DNA of 64,000 nucleotides from Limosilactobacillus sp. GTDB taxonomy: Bacteria; Bacillota; Bacilli; Lactobacillales; Lactobacillaceae. The notes beneath the pieces were generated by a model that saw only the letters and a program-made list of their open reading frames with translations, did not search any database and was not told the DNA's origin. Location of the stretch: the NCBI RefSeq assembly GCF_022482365.1, contig NZ_JAKVPE010000001.1, forward strand, positions 62,001 through 126,000. The letters are read 5' to 3'. Position 1 is the first letter of the stretch, and every line of letters begins with the position of its first letter. The translations under genes and the position numbers were made by a program. This document shows, piece by piece, positions 25,462-36,562 of this stretch.

Positions 25462-26409
25462 ATGGCAGAGTTTAACCACGTAACGGTACTGTTGAAGGAA
25501 GCCGTAGCGGGCTTAAATGTGCAACCAACTGGCACTTATGTCGATGCAACCCTGGGTGGTGGCGGTCATTCTGGTGAGATTTTGCAGCAGCTGACTAGCG
25601 GCCACCTTTATTCGTTTGACCAGGACCAGACCGCCATCAAGTACAATCAGGAGCACCTGCACGCTGCCCTGGAGGCGGGCAAATTAACCCTGGTCGAGGA
25701 CAACTTCCGCCACCTAAAGACCGCCCTGGCGAACCAGGGGGTTAGAAAAATCGACGGGATCGTCTACGACCTCGGCGTTTCCTCGCCCCAGTTTGACGAT
25801 GCGGCCCGGGGCTTTAGCTACAAGCTCGACGCCCCGTTGGACATGCGGATGAACCAGGATCAGGAACTGTCGGCCATGGAGGTCGTCAACGACTGGTCCT
25901 ACGAGCAGCTGGTACGGATCCTCTACCGTTACGGTGAGGAGCACTTTGCCAAGCAGATCGCCCGCAAGATCGAGCAACGGCGCGCCCGGCGGCCAATTAG
26001 GACCACCTTCGAGCTGGTCGACGTCATCAAGGAGGCCATCCCGGCGGCGGCCCGTCGCCACGGTGGCCACCCCGCCAAGAAGAGCTTCCAGGCAATCCGG
26101 ATCGCCGTCAATGACGAGCTGGGGGCCCTGGAGGAGTCACTCGAGCAGGCCTTTGAGCTCTTAAACGTCGGCGGCCGGATCAGCGTGATCACCTTCCAGT
26201 CCTTGGAAGACCGACTGGTGAAGACGATGTTTAAGGAACAGTCTTCCATCAGCGCCGACCTGCCCCAGGGGCTGCCGGTCATTCCGGCGGGGATGGAGCC
26301 CCACTTTAAGTTAATCAATAAGAAGCCAATTCTTCCTAGTGCTCAGGAATTAGCCAACAATCACCGGGCACACAGCGCTAAACTGCGCATCATCGAAAAA
26401 GTCAAGTAA
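25462..26409 (+). CDS. rsmH: 16S rRNA (cytosine(1402)-N4)-methyltransferase RsmH
   Basis: The 315-residue protein begins [12 protein letters not shown], with SAM-binding [11 protein letters not shown], followed by [23 protein letters not shown] and [18 protein letters not shown], all RsmH (MraW) signatures. It methylates N4 of C1402 in the decoding centre of 16S rRNA. It is the second gene of the cluster, 18 bases after mraZ with an AAAGGAG site, as in most Firmicutes. Confidence 0.96.
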   Translation: MAEFNHVTVLLKEAVAGLNVQPTGTYVDATLGGGGHSGEILQQLTSGHLYSFDQDQTAIKYNQEHLHAALEAGKLTLVEDNFRHLKTALANQGVRKIDGIVYDLGVSSPQFDDAARGFSYKLDAPLDMRMNQDQELSAMEVVNDWSYEQLVRILYRYGEEHFAKQIARKIEQRRARRPIRTTFELVDVIKEAIPAAARRHGGHPAKKSFQAIRIAVNDELGALEESLEQAFELLNVGGRISVITFQSLEDRLVKTMFKEQSSISADLPQGLPVIPAGMEPHFKLINKKPILPSAQELANNHRAHSAKLRIIEKVK

Positions 26410-26416
26410 GGAAAGA

Positions 26417-26785
26417 GTGAGTAAAGTGGTTTCAAACACTGCACGAGAGTTAAAAGAGCAACCGGAAATAAAGCAAACACCAGTCCAGCGGCCCGCGGCC
26501 AATCCCCGCGCGGTCGGCTGGTCGCCTTTTGAGCGGCTGCTCGTCACTGTCGGCGGGGTTGTGACCCTCTGCCTCGTGATCGCCTTGCTTTCGACCAAGG
26601 TTGCCATCAACAACCAGCAGCACCACTTGCAGGACCTGCAGAGCCAGATCAGCAAGGTCAAAAATGCGAATACGAGCTCACAACAAGAAATCGCAGAATT
26701 GACAAGCCAGTCGCACTTGAAGGCGGCCGCTCACAAATATGGCTTGTCGGATCGAAATTCAAACGTAAGGAACATTAATCAATAA
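26417..26785 (+). CDS. ftsL: Cell division protein FtsL
   Basis: The 122-residue bitopic membrane protein has a cytoplasmic N-terminus of about 38 residues and one transmembrane helix (LLVTVGGVVTLCLVIALLS). A short extracellular coiled coil (INNQQHHLQDLQSQISKVKN) follows. FtsL joins DivIB/FtsQ and DivIC to activate septal peptidoglycan synthesis. The start is GTG at 26417, eight bases after AAGGAA. The stop overlaps the next start (TAATG), giving translational coupling to the septal transpeptidase. Confidence 0.88.
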   Translation: MSKVVSNTARELKEQPEIKQTPVQRPAANPRAVGWSPFERLLVTVGGVVTLCLVIALLSTKVAINNQQHHLQDLQSQISKVKNANTSSQQEIAELTSQSHLKAAAHKYGLSDRNSNVRNINQ

Positions 26786-28932
26786 TGAATAAAGAGCCAG
26801 AGCGAGCGAGAAACAAGAGGAATAATAGGAACCAGGGAACCTTTGGTAAATGGCTGTTCCTGATCACGGTTAGCCTATTCGCCTTGTTTATCGTTCGTTT
26901 TGCGTATATTGCAATCAACAAGGATGTCCAGCACGTTAACCTGCGCTCCAAGGCCGAACAGACCTACACCCAGCGCCAGGTCATTCAGGCCCGCCGGGGG
27001 ACGATCTACGACAGCGAGGGGAACAAGCTGGCGACCGACACCAGCCGTTATACGCTTTACGCCATCGTCGACCATCACCAGCGGTCCAACTCCGGGAAGC
27101 CGCTCTACGTCACCAACAAGAAGAAGACTGCCAGGATTCTGGCCCGCTACATTGACGAGCCGGCCAGCAAGATTAAAAAAACGCTGACGACCGATGGGCA
27201 GACCTACCAGGTTGAATTTGGCACGGCGGGGAGCAACCTGTCCGTGGCCACCATGCAGAAGATCAAGAGCTACCACCTCCCGGGGATCAACTTCGTGGCG
27301 ACCCCGGCCCGGCAGTATCCGGAGGGCGAATTTGCCTCCCAGCTGATCGGGATGGCCAACCCAAAGACCGAGGATAACGGGACAACCAAGCTGGTGGGTC
27401 AGCTCGGCCTGGAGGGCTACTTCAACAAGCAATTGACCGGGACCAACGGGATTCGCCAGGATAAGCAGGACGTCTACGGCTACCGCCTGGCCAATTCCAA
27501 GGGAACGGTCAAGCCGGCGGTCAACGGTGACGACGTCCACACCACAATTGACCCCCAGACCCAGCACTTGATCGAGACCAAGGTCAACAAGGTCTTCAAG
27601 GCTTCCAAGGCCAACGCGATGACGGCGGTGGTCATGGAGGCCAAGACCGGGAAGATCATCGCGGCCACCCAACGGCCGACCCTGCGTTCCAAGAAGAACC
27701 CGGTCTGGCGAAACATGCTGGCTCAGGACGCCTACGAACCCGGCTCGACGATGAAGGTTCTGGCCCTGAGTGCGGCCATCGACTCCGGCCATTTCAACCC
27801 GAACGACACCTTTAACTCGGGGACCTGGTCGCTGGGCGGCGGCAAGATCACCGACTGGTCGTCCAGCGGTTGGGGTGCGATTACCTACAAGGACGCCTTT
27901 GACCTCTCCAGTAACGTCGGTTTTGCCCACGTCGAGCAGAACATGGGGGCCGACACCTGGTACAAGTACATCAAGCGCTTCGGCCTCCTCAAGAAGGTCA
28001 ACGTCGACGGGATGGGCAGCGAGGTTAACGGCTACACCCAGTTCAAGGGAGCCCTGGAGCAGGCCAACACCGCCTTTGGTCAGGGGATTACCGTCAACGA
28101 ACTGCAGATGATGCAGGCCTTTAGTGCCGTCGCCAATCGCGGTAAAATGATGAAGCCCTACTTCGTCTCCAAGGTTGTCAACAGCAAGGGCAAGACCGTG
28201 AAGAGCAACCACCCCAAGCAGGTCGGCAAGCCGATCAAGGCCAAGACGGCCAAACAGGTCCTCGGCTACATGGAGGGGGTTGTTTACGACGAAAAGGGCC
28301 TCGGCCACATGTACCAGATCAAGGGGCACCGGATCGCCGCCAAGACCGGGACCGCCCAGATCGGTGGGGCCAACGGTTACAGCAAGGGCGACACCAACTA
28401 CCTCTACTCGATGGTGGGGATGGCGCCGGCCAAGCACCCACGCTACATCATCTACATCACCCTGCGCCAGCCGCAAAACATCAGCACGCCGGCCGCTAAC
28501 CAAATCGCCGAGGTCTTCAACCCGACGATGAAGATGCTGCTCAACCGCCAGAGCACGACCAAGTCTGCCAAGCACAGCATGGTCAATGTGCCGAACCTGG
28601 TGGGCCAAAGCAGCCAGCAGGCGACGACCAAGCTGGGCCAAAAGCACCTGCAGGCCGTCGTACTCGGCAGCGGCAAGACGATTCGCAAGCAGTCGATTCC
28701 AGCCGGTCAGCAGGCCCTGATCAACCAACGGGTCATCCTGACGACCGGGGGGACCGTCCAGCTGCCGGACATGAGCGGCTGGAGCTCGGCGGACGTGGAG
28801 CAGCTAGCAGCCATGCTGCACCTGAAATTGAAAGAAGAGGGGAGCGGCTACCTGGTTTCCCAGAGCATTGCCGCCAACACCCAGGTGAAGGCCCAGACAA
28901 CCTTGACCGTTAAATACAAACCAAAGGAGTAA
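26785..28932 (+). CDS. Septal penicillin-binding protein (PBP2B/FtsI class) with PASTA domains
   Basis: The 715-residue class B PBP has one N-terminal transmembrane helix (about 23-45), a dimerisation domain starting QRGTIYDSEGN-like (ARRGTIYDSEGNKLA) and a transpeptidase domain. The active-site motifs are STMK (Ser about 322), SSN (about 374) and KTGTAQ (about 519). Two C-terminal PASTA repeats follow (NVPNLVGQSSQQA; QLPDMSGWSSADV). It cross-links septal peptidoglycan outside the membrane and is a beta-lactam target. Its position after ftsL is that of pbpB in Bacillus-type clusters. Confidence 0.94.
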   Translation: MNKEPERARNKRNNRNQGTFGKWLFLITVSLFALFIVRFAYIAINKDVQHVNLRSKAEQTYTQRQVIQARRGTIYDSEGNKLATDTSRYTLYAIVDHHQRSNSGKPLYVTNKKKTARILARYIDEPASKIKKTLTTDGQTYQVEFGTAGSNLSVATMQKIKSYHLPGINFVATPARQYPEGEFASQLIGMANPKTEDNGTTKLVGQLGLEGYFNKQLTGTNGIRQDKQDVYGYRLANSKGTVKPAVNGDDVHTTIDPQTQHLIETKVNKVFKASKANAMTAVVMEAKTGKIIAATQRPTLRSKKNPVWRNMLAQDAYEPGSTMKVLALSAAIDSGHFNPNDTFNSGTWSLGGGKITDWSSSGWGAITYKDAFDLSSNVGFAHVEQNMGADTWYKYIKRFGLLKKVNVDGMGSEVNGYTQFKGALEQANTAFGQGITVNELQMMQAFSAVANRGKMMKPYFVSKVVNSKGKTVKSNHPKQVGKPIKAKTAKQVLGYMEGVVYDEKGLGHMYQIKGHRIAAKTGTAQIGGANGYSKGDTNYLYSMVGMAPAKHPRYIIYITLRQPQNISTPAANQIAEVFNPTMKMLLNRQSTTKSAKHSMVNVPNLVGQSSQQATTKLGQKHLQAVVLGSGKTIRKQSIPAGQQALINQRVILTTGGTVQLPDMSGWSSADVEQLAAMLHLKLKEEGSGYLVSQSIAANTQVKAQTTLTVKYKPKE

Positions 28933-28941
28933 GAGAATACC

Positions 28942-29913
28942 ATGAACATATTGACCGCTATCTTGACGGTGATCAGTGCATTCCTGATCACCTTCCTGTT
29001 GATGCCATACTTGATTCGCTACTTTCGCGCCAAGAAAGAAGGCCAGCAGATCCGCAAGGAAGGACCGACCTGGCACGCCAAAAAGGCCGGGACGCCGACC
29101 ATGGGGGGCTTGCTCTTCATCTTCTCAGCCGTCGTCACCATTCTCTGGGTGGCAGCCTGGCGGGGATTGATTTCCAACACCCTGTGGGCACTGCTCTTCA
29201 TCCTGGTGGTCTACGGCCTGATCGGGATGTGGGATGACAGCATCAAGATCTTCCACCACCAAAACGAGGGTTTCAAGGCCTGGCAAAAGGCCCTGGCCCA
29301 GGTGATCGCGGCGATGGTCTTCACCGCCATCTACCAGCACGAGGGCTTCCAGATGGGCTTTGGGACCACTCAGGCCGGCTGGTGGTACGGCCTCTTCATC
29401 ATCTTCTGGATGGTCGGTTTCTCCAACGCGGTAAACCTGACGGATGGTCTGGACGGCCTGGTCAGCGGTCTGTCAATCATTTCCTTTATCGCCTACCTGA
29501 TCGTGGCCCTGGTGAACATCAGCCAGCCGGGCTACGCCGAGATCGCCCTCTTCTGTCTGGCAATGATCGGGACTCTGATCGGCTTTTTCCCTTACAACCA
29601 CAAGCCGGCCAAGATCTTCATGGGGGACATGGGCTCGCTGGCCATCGGGGCATCGCTGGCGGCGGTTTCGCTCCTGCTCCACCACGAATGGTCGCTTTTA
29701 GTTGTCGGGATCGTCTACGTTTGCGAGACGGCCAGCGTCATCTTGCAGGTGGCCTCGTTTAAGCTGACCGGGAAGCGAATCTTCAAGATGACGCCGATTC
29801 ACCACCACTTCGAAATGTGTGGCTGGAGCGAATGGAAGATCGACATTGTCTTCTGGATCGTCGGCCTGATCGGTGCCGTGATCGCCGTCAGTTGGATTTT
29901 GTTGGTTGGTTAA
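28942..29913 (+). CDS. mraY: Phospho-N-acetylmuramoyl-pentapeptide transferase MraY
   Basis: The 323-residue polytopic membrane enzyme (about ten helices) carries the family signatures [28 protein letters not shown] (magnesium-binding aspartates), [14 protein letters not shown] and TPIHHHFE. It transfers phospho-MurNAc-pentapeptide from UDP to undecaprenyl phosphate, making lipid I at the inner membrane face. It is 9 bases from the PBP gene, within the dcw operon. Confidence 0.97.
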   Translation: MNILTAILTVISAFLITFLLMPYLIRYFRAKKEGQQIRKEGPTWHAKKAGTPTMGGLLFIFSAVVTILWVAAWRGLISNTLWALLFILVVYGLIGMWDDSIKIFHHQNEGFKAWQKALAQVIAAMVFTAIYQHEGFQMGFGTTQAGWWYGLFIIFWMVGFSNAVNLTDGLDGLVSGLSIISFIAYLIVALVNISQPGYAEIALFCLAMIGTLIGFFPYNHKPAKIFMGDMGSLAIGASLAAVSLLLHHEWSLLVVGIVYVCETASVILQVASFKLTGKRIFKMTPIHHHFEMCGWSEWKIDIVFWIVGLIGAVIAVSWILLVG

Positions 29914-29940
29914 AAATCATAAAGTGAGGAAGCAAGAATT

Positions 29941-31317
29941 ATGAAGCAGATTGATACGTACCAGGGCAAAAAGGCACTGGTGATTGGTTTCGGGATCAGC
30001 GGCCTGAACGCCGCCCATCTCCTGGTGAAGCTGGGGGCCCAGGTGACCGCCAACGATATGAAGACGCCAAAGGACCCGGCCGTCGTCCAGGACTTAGAGA
30101 ACGATGGAATCAAGGTCATCACGGGTTCCAACCCGCTGAGCCTGGCCGACGAAGGCTTTGACGTCGTCGTCAAGAACCCGGGGATTCCCTACGATAACCC
30201 GCTGGTTGCCAAGTTTGTGGCCCAAAAGACGCCGATCATCACCGAAGCGGAACTGGGGGCCGAGATCTTTGACGGCCACCTGGTCAGCGTGACCGGGAGC
30301 AACGGCAAGACCACCACGACGACTTTGACCCAGCTGATGCTGGCCAAGGGGTCAACTCACCAGGTCAAGTACGCCGGCAACATCGGGGTGTCCTTCACCA
30401 AGGTTGCCGAGGGCCTCGGCGCCGATGATACCCTGGTGACCGAATTATCCAGCTTCCAGCTCCTGGGCTGCCCGACAATTCATCCTCACATTGCGATCAT
30501 CACCAACATCTTCTCGAACCACCTGGACTACCACAAGACCCGGGAAAACTACATCAATGCCAAACTCAACATCACCCGCAACCAGACGCCGGATGATTAC
30601 CTGATCATGAACTGGGACAAGGAGGAGTGGCAAGAGATCGCCCGGCGCTCCCGGGCCACGATCGTCCCGTTCTCCCGCCTGGGCAAGAGCCATGACGGGG
30701 CCTACGAGGAAGACGGCCAGATTTACTGGCGCGGTGAGCAGATCATGGCGGCTAAGGATATCCGCCTGATCGGCCCCCAGAACGTCGAAAACGCCCTGGC
30801 GGCCATCGCGGCGGCTAAGCTGAGCGGAGTGGACAATGACGCCATCGTCAGCGTCCTGACGACCTTCAGCGGGGTTCGTCACCGTCTGCAGTACGTCATG
30901 GACTACCAGGGGCGGCGTTTCTACAACGACTCGAAGTCGACCGACATCGAGGCGACCGAGGTGGCGTTGGCGGGCTTCACCCAGCCGGTAATCCTGCTGG
31001 CTGGGGGCCTGGACCGGGGCTACACCTTTGAGCGCCTGGTACCGTACTTCAAGAAGCACGTCAAGGCGATCATCGTCTTTGGCCAGTGCAAGGACAAGAT
31101 GAAGGATGCGGCCCAGCAGGCCGGGATCCCGATGATCATCGAAAGTGAAAATGCCATTACGGCCGTTCCGGAGGCCTGGAAGGTCAGCGCGCCGGGGGAC
31201 GTCATCCTCCTGTCGCCGGCCAACGCCAGCTGGGACCAATTCCCAAGCTTCGAGGTCCGGGGCGACAAGTTCATTGAAGCGGTTGAAAAGCTAACTGGAC
31301 AAAAGGAAGGGAATTAA
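29941..31317 (+). CDS. murD: UDP-N-acetylmuramoyl-L-alanine--D-glutamate ligase MurD
   Basis: The 458-residue Mur ligase has an N-terminal Rossmann-like UDP-binding domain ([15 protein letters not shown]), a central ATPase domain with P-loop [12 protein letters not shown], and a C-terminal domain with [11 protein letters not shown] and [13 protein letters not shown]. It adds D-glutamate to UDP-MurNAc-L-Ala in the cytoplasm. Its TAA is immediately followed by the murG start codon. Confidence 0.97.
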   Translation: MKQIDTYQGKKALVIGFGISGLNAAHLLVKLGAQVTANDMKTPKDPAVVQDLENDGIKVITGSNPLSLADEGFDVVVKNPGIPYDNPLVAKFVAQKTPIITEAELGAEIFDGHLVSVTGSNGKTTTTTLTQLMLAKGSTHQVKYAGNIGVSFTKVAEGLGADDTLVTELSSFQLLGCPTIHPHIAIITNIFSNHLDYHKTRENYINAKLNITRNQTPDDYLIMNWDKEEWQEIARRSRATIVPFSRLGKSHDGAYEEDGQIYWRGEQIMAAKDIRLIGPQNVENALAAIAAAKLSGVDNDAIVSVLTTFSGVRHRLQYVMDYQGRRFYNDSKSTDIEATEVALAGFTQPVILLAGGLDRGYTFERLVPYFKKHVKAIIVFGQCKDKMKDAAQQAGIPMIIESENAITAVPEAWKVSAPGDVILLSPANASWDQFPSFEVRGDKFIEAVEKLTGQKEGN

Positions 31318-32421
31318 ATGCGGTTATTAGTATCTGGTGGCGGTACCGGGGGACACATCTACCCGGCACTGGCCCTCATCGAACGACTCAAGCAGGTTGA
31401 ACCGGACACCGAGGTTCTCTACGTCGGCACGACCCGGGGACTGGAAAACAAGATCGTGCCGGACGCCGGCATTAAATTAGAGACCATGCACATGCAGGGC
31501 TTTAAGCGTTCCCTGTCCCTGGACAATCTGAAGACGATCTACCTCTTCTTGAATTCGGTCCACCACGCCAAGAAGATTATCCGGGACTTCAAGCCGGATG
31601 TCGTCCTCGGTACCGGGGGCTATGTCTCCGGTGCGGTCCTGTACGCGGCGGCCAAGCACCACGTCCCAACGGTGATCCACGAACAGAACAGCGTGGTCGG
31701 GGTGACGAACAAGTTCTTAAGCCGCTACGTTGACCAAATTGCGATCGCCTTTGAGGCGGCCCGCAGCCAGTTTCCGGCCGAGAAGGTTACCATGGTTGGC
31801 AATCCGCGGGCCCAGCAGGTGGCGGCCCAGGCCAACAGTGATTTCTCCTGGACCAGCTACGGCCTGAAGGATGACGTGCCGACGATGATGATTTTCGGCG
31901 GCAGCCAGGGGGCACCGAAGATCAATAAGACGGTCGTTGACGCGATCCCCGAATTCAACAAGCGTCCCTACCAAGTCATCTTTGCGACCGGTCAGAAGCG
32001 TTACGCAGCGGTGCAAAAGCAGCTGAAAGGCGTCAAGATCGGTGCCAACGTGAAGGTGGTTCCGTACATCAAAGACATGCCCGCCAAGATGCCGCGGGTG
32101 GCGGCGCTGGTCTCCCGGGCCGGTGCCACCACGATCGCGGAGGTGACCGCGCTCGGGGTACCGACGATCCTGATCCCGAGTCCGTACGTGACGGCCAACC
32201 ACCAGGTGAAGAACGCCCAGGCGCTGGTCAAGAACAACGCCGCGGCGATGATCACCGAGGATCAATTGGACGCCCGGTCGCTGCTCTTGCAGGCGGACCG
32301 GATCATGGAAAACGATGACCTGCGGGCCGAAATGTCGGCGGCCTCCAAGAAGATGGGCCGGCCGGACGCGGCGGATCGCTTGATCAAGGTGCTCCACAAG
32401 GCCATCGACGAACACCACTAA
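31318..32421 (+). CDS. murG: UDP-GlcNAc:lipid I GlcNAc transferase MurG
   Basis: The 367-residue GT28 glycosyltransferase starts [20 protein letters not shown] and has [27 protein letters not shown] and the acceptor/donor motif [15 protein letters not shown]. It converts lipid I to lipid II on the cytoplasmic face of the membrane. There is no gap after murD, so the two are very likely translationally coupled (AAGGAAGGG lies inside the end of murD). Confidence 0.97.
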   Translation: MRLLVSGGGTGGHIYPALALIERLKQVEPDTEVLYVGTTRGLENKIVPDAGIKLETMHMQGFKRSLSLDNLKTIYLFLNSVHHAKKIIRDFKPDVVLGTGGYVSGAVLYAAAKHHVPTVIHEQNSVVGVTNKFLSRYVDQIAIAFEAARSQFPAEKVTMVGNPRAQQVAAQANSDFSWTSYGLKDDVPTMMIFGGSQGAPKINKTVVDAIPEFNKRPYQVIFATGQKRYAAVQKQLKGVKIGANVKVVPYIKDMPAKMPRVAALVSRAGATTIAEVTALGVPTILIPSPYVTANHQVKNAQALVKNNAAAMITEDQLDARSLLLQADRIMENDDLRAEMSAASKKMGRPDAADRLIKVLHKAIDEHH

Positions 32422-32444
32422 GCACGAGAAGGGGGCGAGAATGA

Positions 32445-33296
32445 ATGGCGCGCGATCGCTACGTTTCAGAACATCAACAGTATGCCCAGCGCTTGGCTGA
32501 CCTTGAGAAGCGTAGCGCCCAGGCCCGGCAGAAGGCCCAGAAGAGTGCGGCCGACCGGAGCCAGCACATCTCGCACCGCCTGCCTAAATTGCGTTGGCAC
32601 CACTACAAGACCAACGGCGAGCGGGTTCTCAAGCTCGTGGCCTTTTTTGGGCTGGTGCTGCTATTGATGATCTACATTATTTCTCCCCTCAGCAAGGTCA
32701 AAACCGTCACCGTGACCGGCAACAAGCAGCTGCCGGTCTCCCAGGTCGAGCGCGCCACCAGCGTTCACCCCGGCCGCTTTATCTGGGGAGTCTGGCTGCA
32801 CCAGCGCAGCATTTGTCGCACGGCCCGCTTCAAGCAGCCGCGGATCGCCAGCATTCGGATTAGGGTGACCGGTCCGCAGAGCGTTCGATTGACCATCAAG
32901 GAAAACGCCCTGCTGGGGACCACCACCCTGGGCAAGCAGCGTTACGCCGTCCTGGCCAACGGGCATCTTCAGGCAAGTGCCAACCCGGCTGGTGGGATCA
33001 GCTACCAGGGCTTTAACAAGCACCGGGCGCTGCTCAAGGAGGTCGCCCGCCAGACCGGCAAGCTGAAGCCGGCGGTGCGCGACGGGATCTCGACGGTCAC
33101 CTACAGTCCGACGAAGCAGATGCCAAATCGGGTGGTGCTCTACATGCGCGACGGCAACACCGTTCTGGCAAACGCGCACACGGTTGGCAAGAAGATGGCC
33201 TACTATCCGGCCATCGTCGCCAACATGAAGAATAGTGGCGTGATTGATCTCCAAGTGGGCGCATACTCGTACGATTATGGCTCACAAGATAAATAA
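32445..33296 (+). CDS. ftsQ: Cell division protein DivIB/FtsQ
   Basis: The 283-residue protein has a basic cytoplasmic N-terminus of about 65 residues, one membrane helix (LKLVAFFGLVLLLMIYIISPL) and an extracellular POTRA domain (KVKTVTVTGNKQLPVSQVERAT) followed by the beta domain. It binds FtsL and DivIC at the septum and controls septal PBP activity. It is the last gene of the wall-precursor run before ftsA; 123 bases separate the two. Confidence 0.9.
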   Translation: MARDRYVSEHQQYAQRLADLEKRSAQARQKAQKSAADRSQHISHRLPKLRWHHYKTNGERVLKLVAFFGLVLLLMIYIISPLSKVKTVTVTGNKQLPVSQVERATSVHPGRFIWGVWLHQRSICRTARFKQPRIASIRIRVTGPQSVRLTIKENALLGTTTLGKQRYAVLANGHLQASANPAGGISYQGFNKHRALLKEVARQTGKLKPAVRDGISTVTYSPTKQMPNRVVLYMRDGNTVLANAHTVGKKMAYYPAIVANMKNSGVIDLQVGAYSYDYGSQDK

Positions 33297-33419
33297 TATT
33301 TTGCAAAAGCTTACAGGAACCCTTTTTCGAGGGTGTTTAACTGTGGTAAAATCTTTAAGAGGCAAATTTTCAATTACGAAAAAACTTATTTTAAATAGTT
33401 TTAGGAGGGTTCCGACCAG

Positions 33420-34778
33420 ATGAATAATTCAGAAACTTATGTTGGATTAGATATTGGAACCACCTCGATCAAAGCAATGGTCTGTGAAAATGTAAAAGGG
33501 CAGTTGAAAGTCATTGGCGTAGGCGTTGTCTCCTCAGCCGGTTTAAGTCGTGGCATTATTGTTGATATTGACAAGACCGCTCGTGCGATTTCTCAAGCTG
33601 TCAAGCGTGCCGAGGAAAAGTCCAATATCGATATTAAAGATGTGATCGTTGGCCTGCCAGCCAACTATCTCCAGATGCAGCGCGTCCACGGCTCCGTGAC
33701 GATTGCGTCGCAGAACCAGTCCCGCGAGATTACCGACCGAGACGTGATCGACGTTGCCAGGGAGACCCTGACCCAGAACATCGCTCCGGAGCGTGAGATC
33801 ATGGACCTCGTGCCGACCGAATTTACCGTTGATGGCTTCAACGGCATCAAGGATCCGCGGGGGATGGTCGGGGTGCGTCTCGAGATGAAGGGGACCCTTT
33901 ACACCGGACCTAAGACTATTATTCACAATACCAAAAAGGCCGTTTCTCAGGCGGGCTATGGCATTCGCGACCTCGTGATTGCCCCGATCGCCACCGACTT
34001 TAACCTCTTAAACGACGGCGAGCAGGACTTCGGGACCGTGGTAATTGACCTCGGTGGTGGCCAGACGACGACCAGCATCGTCCACGACCACCAGTTGAAG
34101 TACACCTTCGTCGATCCCGAGGGTGGCCAGTTCGTGACCCGCGACATCTCGACGGTCCTAAACACCTCACTGAAGAACGCCGAGCAGCTGAAGCTTGACC
34201 ACGGCTATGCCATGAGCTCACTCGCCCATGCGGACGCCCAGGTTGATGTTCCCGTCGTTGGCAAGAACACACCGGTTCAGTTTGCCGAAACCTACCTGGC
34301 CGAGATCATCGAAGCCCGGATGCGGCAGATCTTCCAGCGCAGTCGCGATCGGCTGCGGGCCATCCACGCGCCCAAACTGCCGGGTGGGGTCGTCCTGATC
34401 GGTGGGACGGCCGCCCTGCCAGGGGTAGCGGAGCTCGCGGGCCAGTACTTCAGTGGCAACGTCAAGGTGAACTACTCTAATCAGATGGGGGTTCGCCACC
34501 CGAGCTACTCGCTGGCAATCGCCCTGGCCACCTACGAGAGCCGCCTGACGGACGTTGACCGGCTCGTCAAGCAGACCCTGCAGCAGACCGACATCATCAG
34601 CCGGCCACAGGAAAGCCAGCAGGCCAGCAGTCAGCCACGGGTCACCCAGTGGAGCCAGCCGGAACAGCGGGAGACCAAGAGCCGCCCGGCACCGGCCAAG
34701 CGCTCACGGCCTAAGAAGACCAGTGAACACTCAATCGGCAATCGCTTCAGAAGCATGCTGAATAATTTATTCGACTAA
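33420..34778 (+). CDS. ftsA: Cell division protein FtsA
   Basis: The 452-residue actin-like ATPase has phosphate-binding loops YVGLDIGTTSIKAMVCE and VVIDLGGGQTTTSI, and adenosine-binding GGVVLIGGTAALPGV. After a variable Q/S/P-rich linker it ends in the amphipathic membrane-targeting helix GNRFRSMLNNLFD. It tethers FtsZ filaments to the membrane. AGGAGGG precedes the ATG, and a TAAAAT sequence with TGTG before it (33347) may be an internal promoter in the 123-base gap. Confidence 0.95.
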   Translation: MNNSETYVGLDIGTTSIKAMVCENVKGQLKVIGVGVVSSAGLSRGIIVDIDKTARAISQAVKRAEEKSNIDIKDVIVGLPANYLQMQRVHGSVTIASQNQSREITDRDVIDVARETLTQNIAPEREIMDLVPTEFTVDGFNGIKDPRGMVGVRLEMKGTLYTGPKTIIHNTKKAVSQAGYGIRDLVIAPIATDFNLLNDGEQDFGTVVIDLGGGQTTTSIVHDHQLKYTFVDPEGGQFVTRDISTVLNTSLKNAEQLKLDHGYAMSSLAHADAQVDVPVVGKNTPVQFAETYLAEIIEARMRQIFQRSRDRLRAIHAPKLPGGVVLIGGTAALPGVAELAGQYFSGNVKVNYSNQMGVRHPSYSLAIALATYESRLTDVDRLVKQTLQQTDIISRPQESQQASSQPRVTQWSQPEQRETKSRPAPAKRSRPKKTSEHSIGNRFRSMLNNLFD

Positions 34779-34799
34779 TTTTCACGGAGGAACAGCTGT

Positions 34800-36056
34800 A
34801 TGGACAATGAAACACAAACAATGGAAAATGAATTCGCTGGCGCGCGCATCAAGGTAATCGGCGTCGGTGGCGGTGGTGGCAACGCCGTCAACCGGATGAT
34901 TACCGAGAAGGTGCAGGGGGTTGACTTTATCGTTGCCAACACCGACCTCCAGGCACTGAACGCTTCCCAGGCACCAACGAAGATTCAATTAGGCCCTAAG
35001 CTGACCAAGGGACTGGGCGCGGGTTCCAATCCGGAAGTCGGCAACAAGGCGGCCGAAGAAAGCGAAGAGCAGATCCAAAAGGCCTTAGAGGGTGCGGACA
35101 TGGTCTTCATCACCGCCGGCATGGGTGGTGGTACCGGGACCGGTGCCGCTCCGGTAATTGCCAAGATTGCCAAGGATAGCGGTGCCCTGACCGTCGGTGT
35201 CGTTACCCGGCCGTTCTCCTTTGAGGGTCCCCGGCGTTCCAAGTACGCCACCGAGGGTCTGGACAACCTGAAGGCCAACGTGGACACCTTGATCATCGTT
35301 GCCAACAACCGCCTGCTGGAAATGATTGACAAGAAGACGCCGATGATGGAAGCCTTCAAGGAGGCCGACAACGTTCTGCGCCAGGGTGTTCAGGGGATTT
35401 CCGACCTGATCGTGACCCCAGGTTACATCAACCTGGACTTTGCCGACATCAAGACCCTGATGTCCAACCAGGGTGCCGCCCTGATGGGTGTCGGTTCCGC
35501 TACCGGCGAAAACCGGGCCACGGAGGCCACCAAGAAGGCCATCTCCTCACCACTGCTGGAAGTTTCCATTAACGGGGCTCAGCACGTTCTGATGGACATC
35601 ACCGGTGGCAAGGACCTGTCGATGTTTGAAGCCCAGGAGGCCTCGGACGTTATTCGTCAGGCTGCCGGCACGGACGTCGACATTGCCTTTGGGATGTCTC
35701 TGAACGAGAAGATGGGTGACGGCGTTCGGGTTACCGTAATCGCCACCGGAATCGACAAGACCAAGGCCAACAACCCGGCCCCAGCCCGGCAGGCTGCACC
35801 TCAGGCCCAACAGACCCAGCCAGCAGCTCAACCATCGGCCGCTGAATCACAAAAGCCAGCGGATCCGTTTGACGGCTGGAACGACCCGACTGCTGACACC
35901 ACGGACGACAAGGCCGGTGCGGCAGATCACAACCAATTTTCACACGTCGACAAGCCGGAATTTAACGTCTTCAACGATGATACGGCTAATTCCGACGACG
36001 GTGATGATGACACGAACCTGTCAACGCCACCGTTCTTCAAGAACCGGCGTAAATAA
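34800..36056 (+). CDS. ftsZ: Cell division protein FtsZ
   Basis: The 418-residue tubulin homologue has [17 protein letters not shown] and the GTP-binding tubulin signature [13 protein letters not shown]. The T7-loop segment [11 protein letters not shown] and a long Q/P/A-rich C-terminal linker follow. The linker ends in the conserved peptide [11 protein letters not shown], which binds FtsA and SepF. It polymerises into the Z-ring at mid-cell. It is 21 bases from ftsA, and a hairpin terminator follows. Confidence 0.97.
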   Translation: MDNETQTMENEFAGARIKVIGVGGGGGNAVNRMITEKVQGVDFIVANTDLQALNASQAPTKIQLGPKLTKGLGAGSNPEVGNKAAEESEEQIQKALEGADMVFITAGMGGGTGTGAAPVIAKIAKDSGALTVGVVTRPFSFEGPRRSKYATEGLDNLKANVDTLIIVANNRLLEMIDKKTPMMEAFKEADNVLRQGVQGISDLIVTPGYINLDFADIKTLMSNQGAALMGVGSATGENRATEATKKAISSPLLEVSINGAQHVLMDITGGKDLSMFEAQEASDVIRQAAGTDVDIAFGMSLNEKMGDGVRVTVIATGIDKTKANNPAPARQAAPQAQQTQPAAQPSAAESQKPADPFDGWNDPTADTTDDKAGAADHNQFSHVDKPEFNVFNDDTANSDDGDDDTNLSTPPFFKNRRK

Positions 36057-36065
36057 TGAAATCGT

Positions 36066-36102
36066 GGGGCGGTTTAATGGATGTTAAACGACGCCCTTTT
36101 TC
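36066..36102 (+). terminator. Hairpin after ftsZ
   Basis: GGGCG-GTTTAA pairs with TTAAAC-GACGCCC around TGGATG and is followed by T5. It may only partly stop transcription, since sepF follows within 30 bases. Confidence 0.65.
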
Positions 36103-36132
36103 GTATATTTTGCAGTAGAAGGAGGAATCATA

Positions 36133-36552
36133 ATGGCAGGTATTTTTAAGAGCCTCTTCGGTGACGACACCGCCGCCGACGAGTACTACCAAGAGGACCA
36201 GGCAAGTGAACCGAGTCGTGACGACAACGTGGTTTCCTTTAGCCAGGCCAAGCGGGCTCGGGGCGACCGGATGAGCCGGATCGCCCTCTATGAACCGCGT
36301 CTCTATGCCGACGTCAAGCAGATTGCCACCCAGCTTTTGAAGGGCCAGGCGGTCATCGTCAACTTTACCCAGATGGACGACCGCAACGCCAAGCGGGTGG
36401 TGGACTTCTTGAACGGGGCCACCTTCGCAATCGACGGGGACATCAAGCGGATCGGCAAGGAGATTTTCCTGTGCACGCCGAAGAATTACGAGGTGTCTGG
36501 TGATCTCAGTGCCGGGCTGAAGATGGACGGCACGAGCCTGACCAACAACTAG
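36133..36552 (+). CDS. sepF: Cell division protein SepF
   Basis: The 139-residue protein has an N-terminal amphipathic membrane-binding helix ([10 protein letters not shown]), an acidic linker and a C-terminal SepF core ([21 protein letters not shown] and onward; [21 protein letters not shown]). SepF rings bundle FtsZ filaments and anchor them to the membrane. AAGGAGG precedes the ATG. It occupies the usual place after ftsZ. Confidence 0.94.
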   Translation: MAGIFKSLFGDDTAADEYYQEDQASEPSRDDNVVSFSQAKRARGDRMSRIALYEPRLYADVKQIATQLLKGQAVIVNFTQMDDRNAKRVVDFLNGATFAIDGDIKRIGKEIFLCTPKNYEVSGDLSAGLKMDGTSLTNN

Positions 36553-36562
36553 GGGGATCGCG

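Noticed and set aside
26875-28728. 617-codon minus-strand frame opposite the septal PBP
   Set aside because: It is a by-product of GC-rich third positions; the plus-strand PBP has all active-site motifs.
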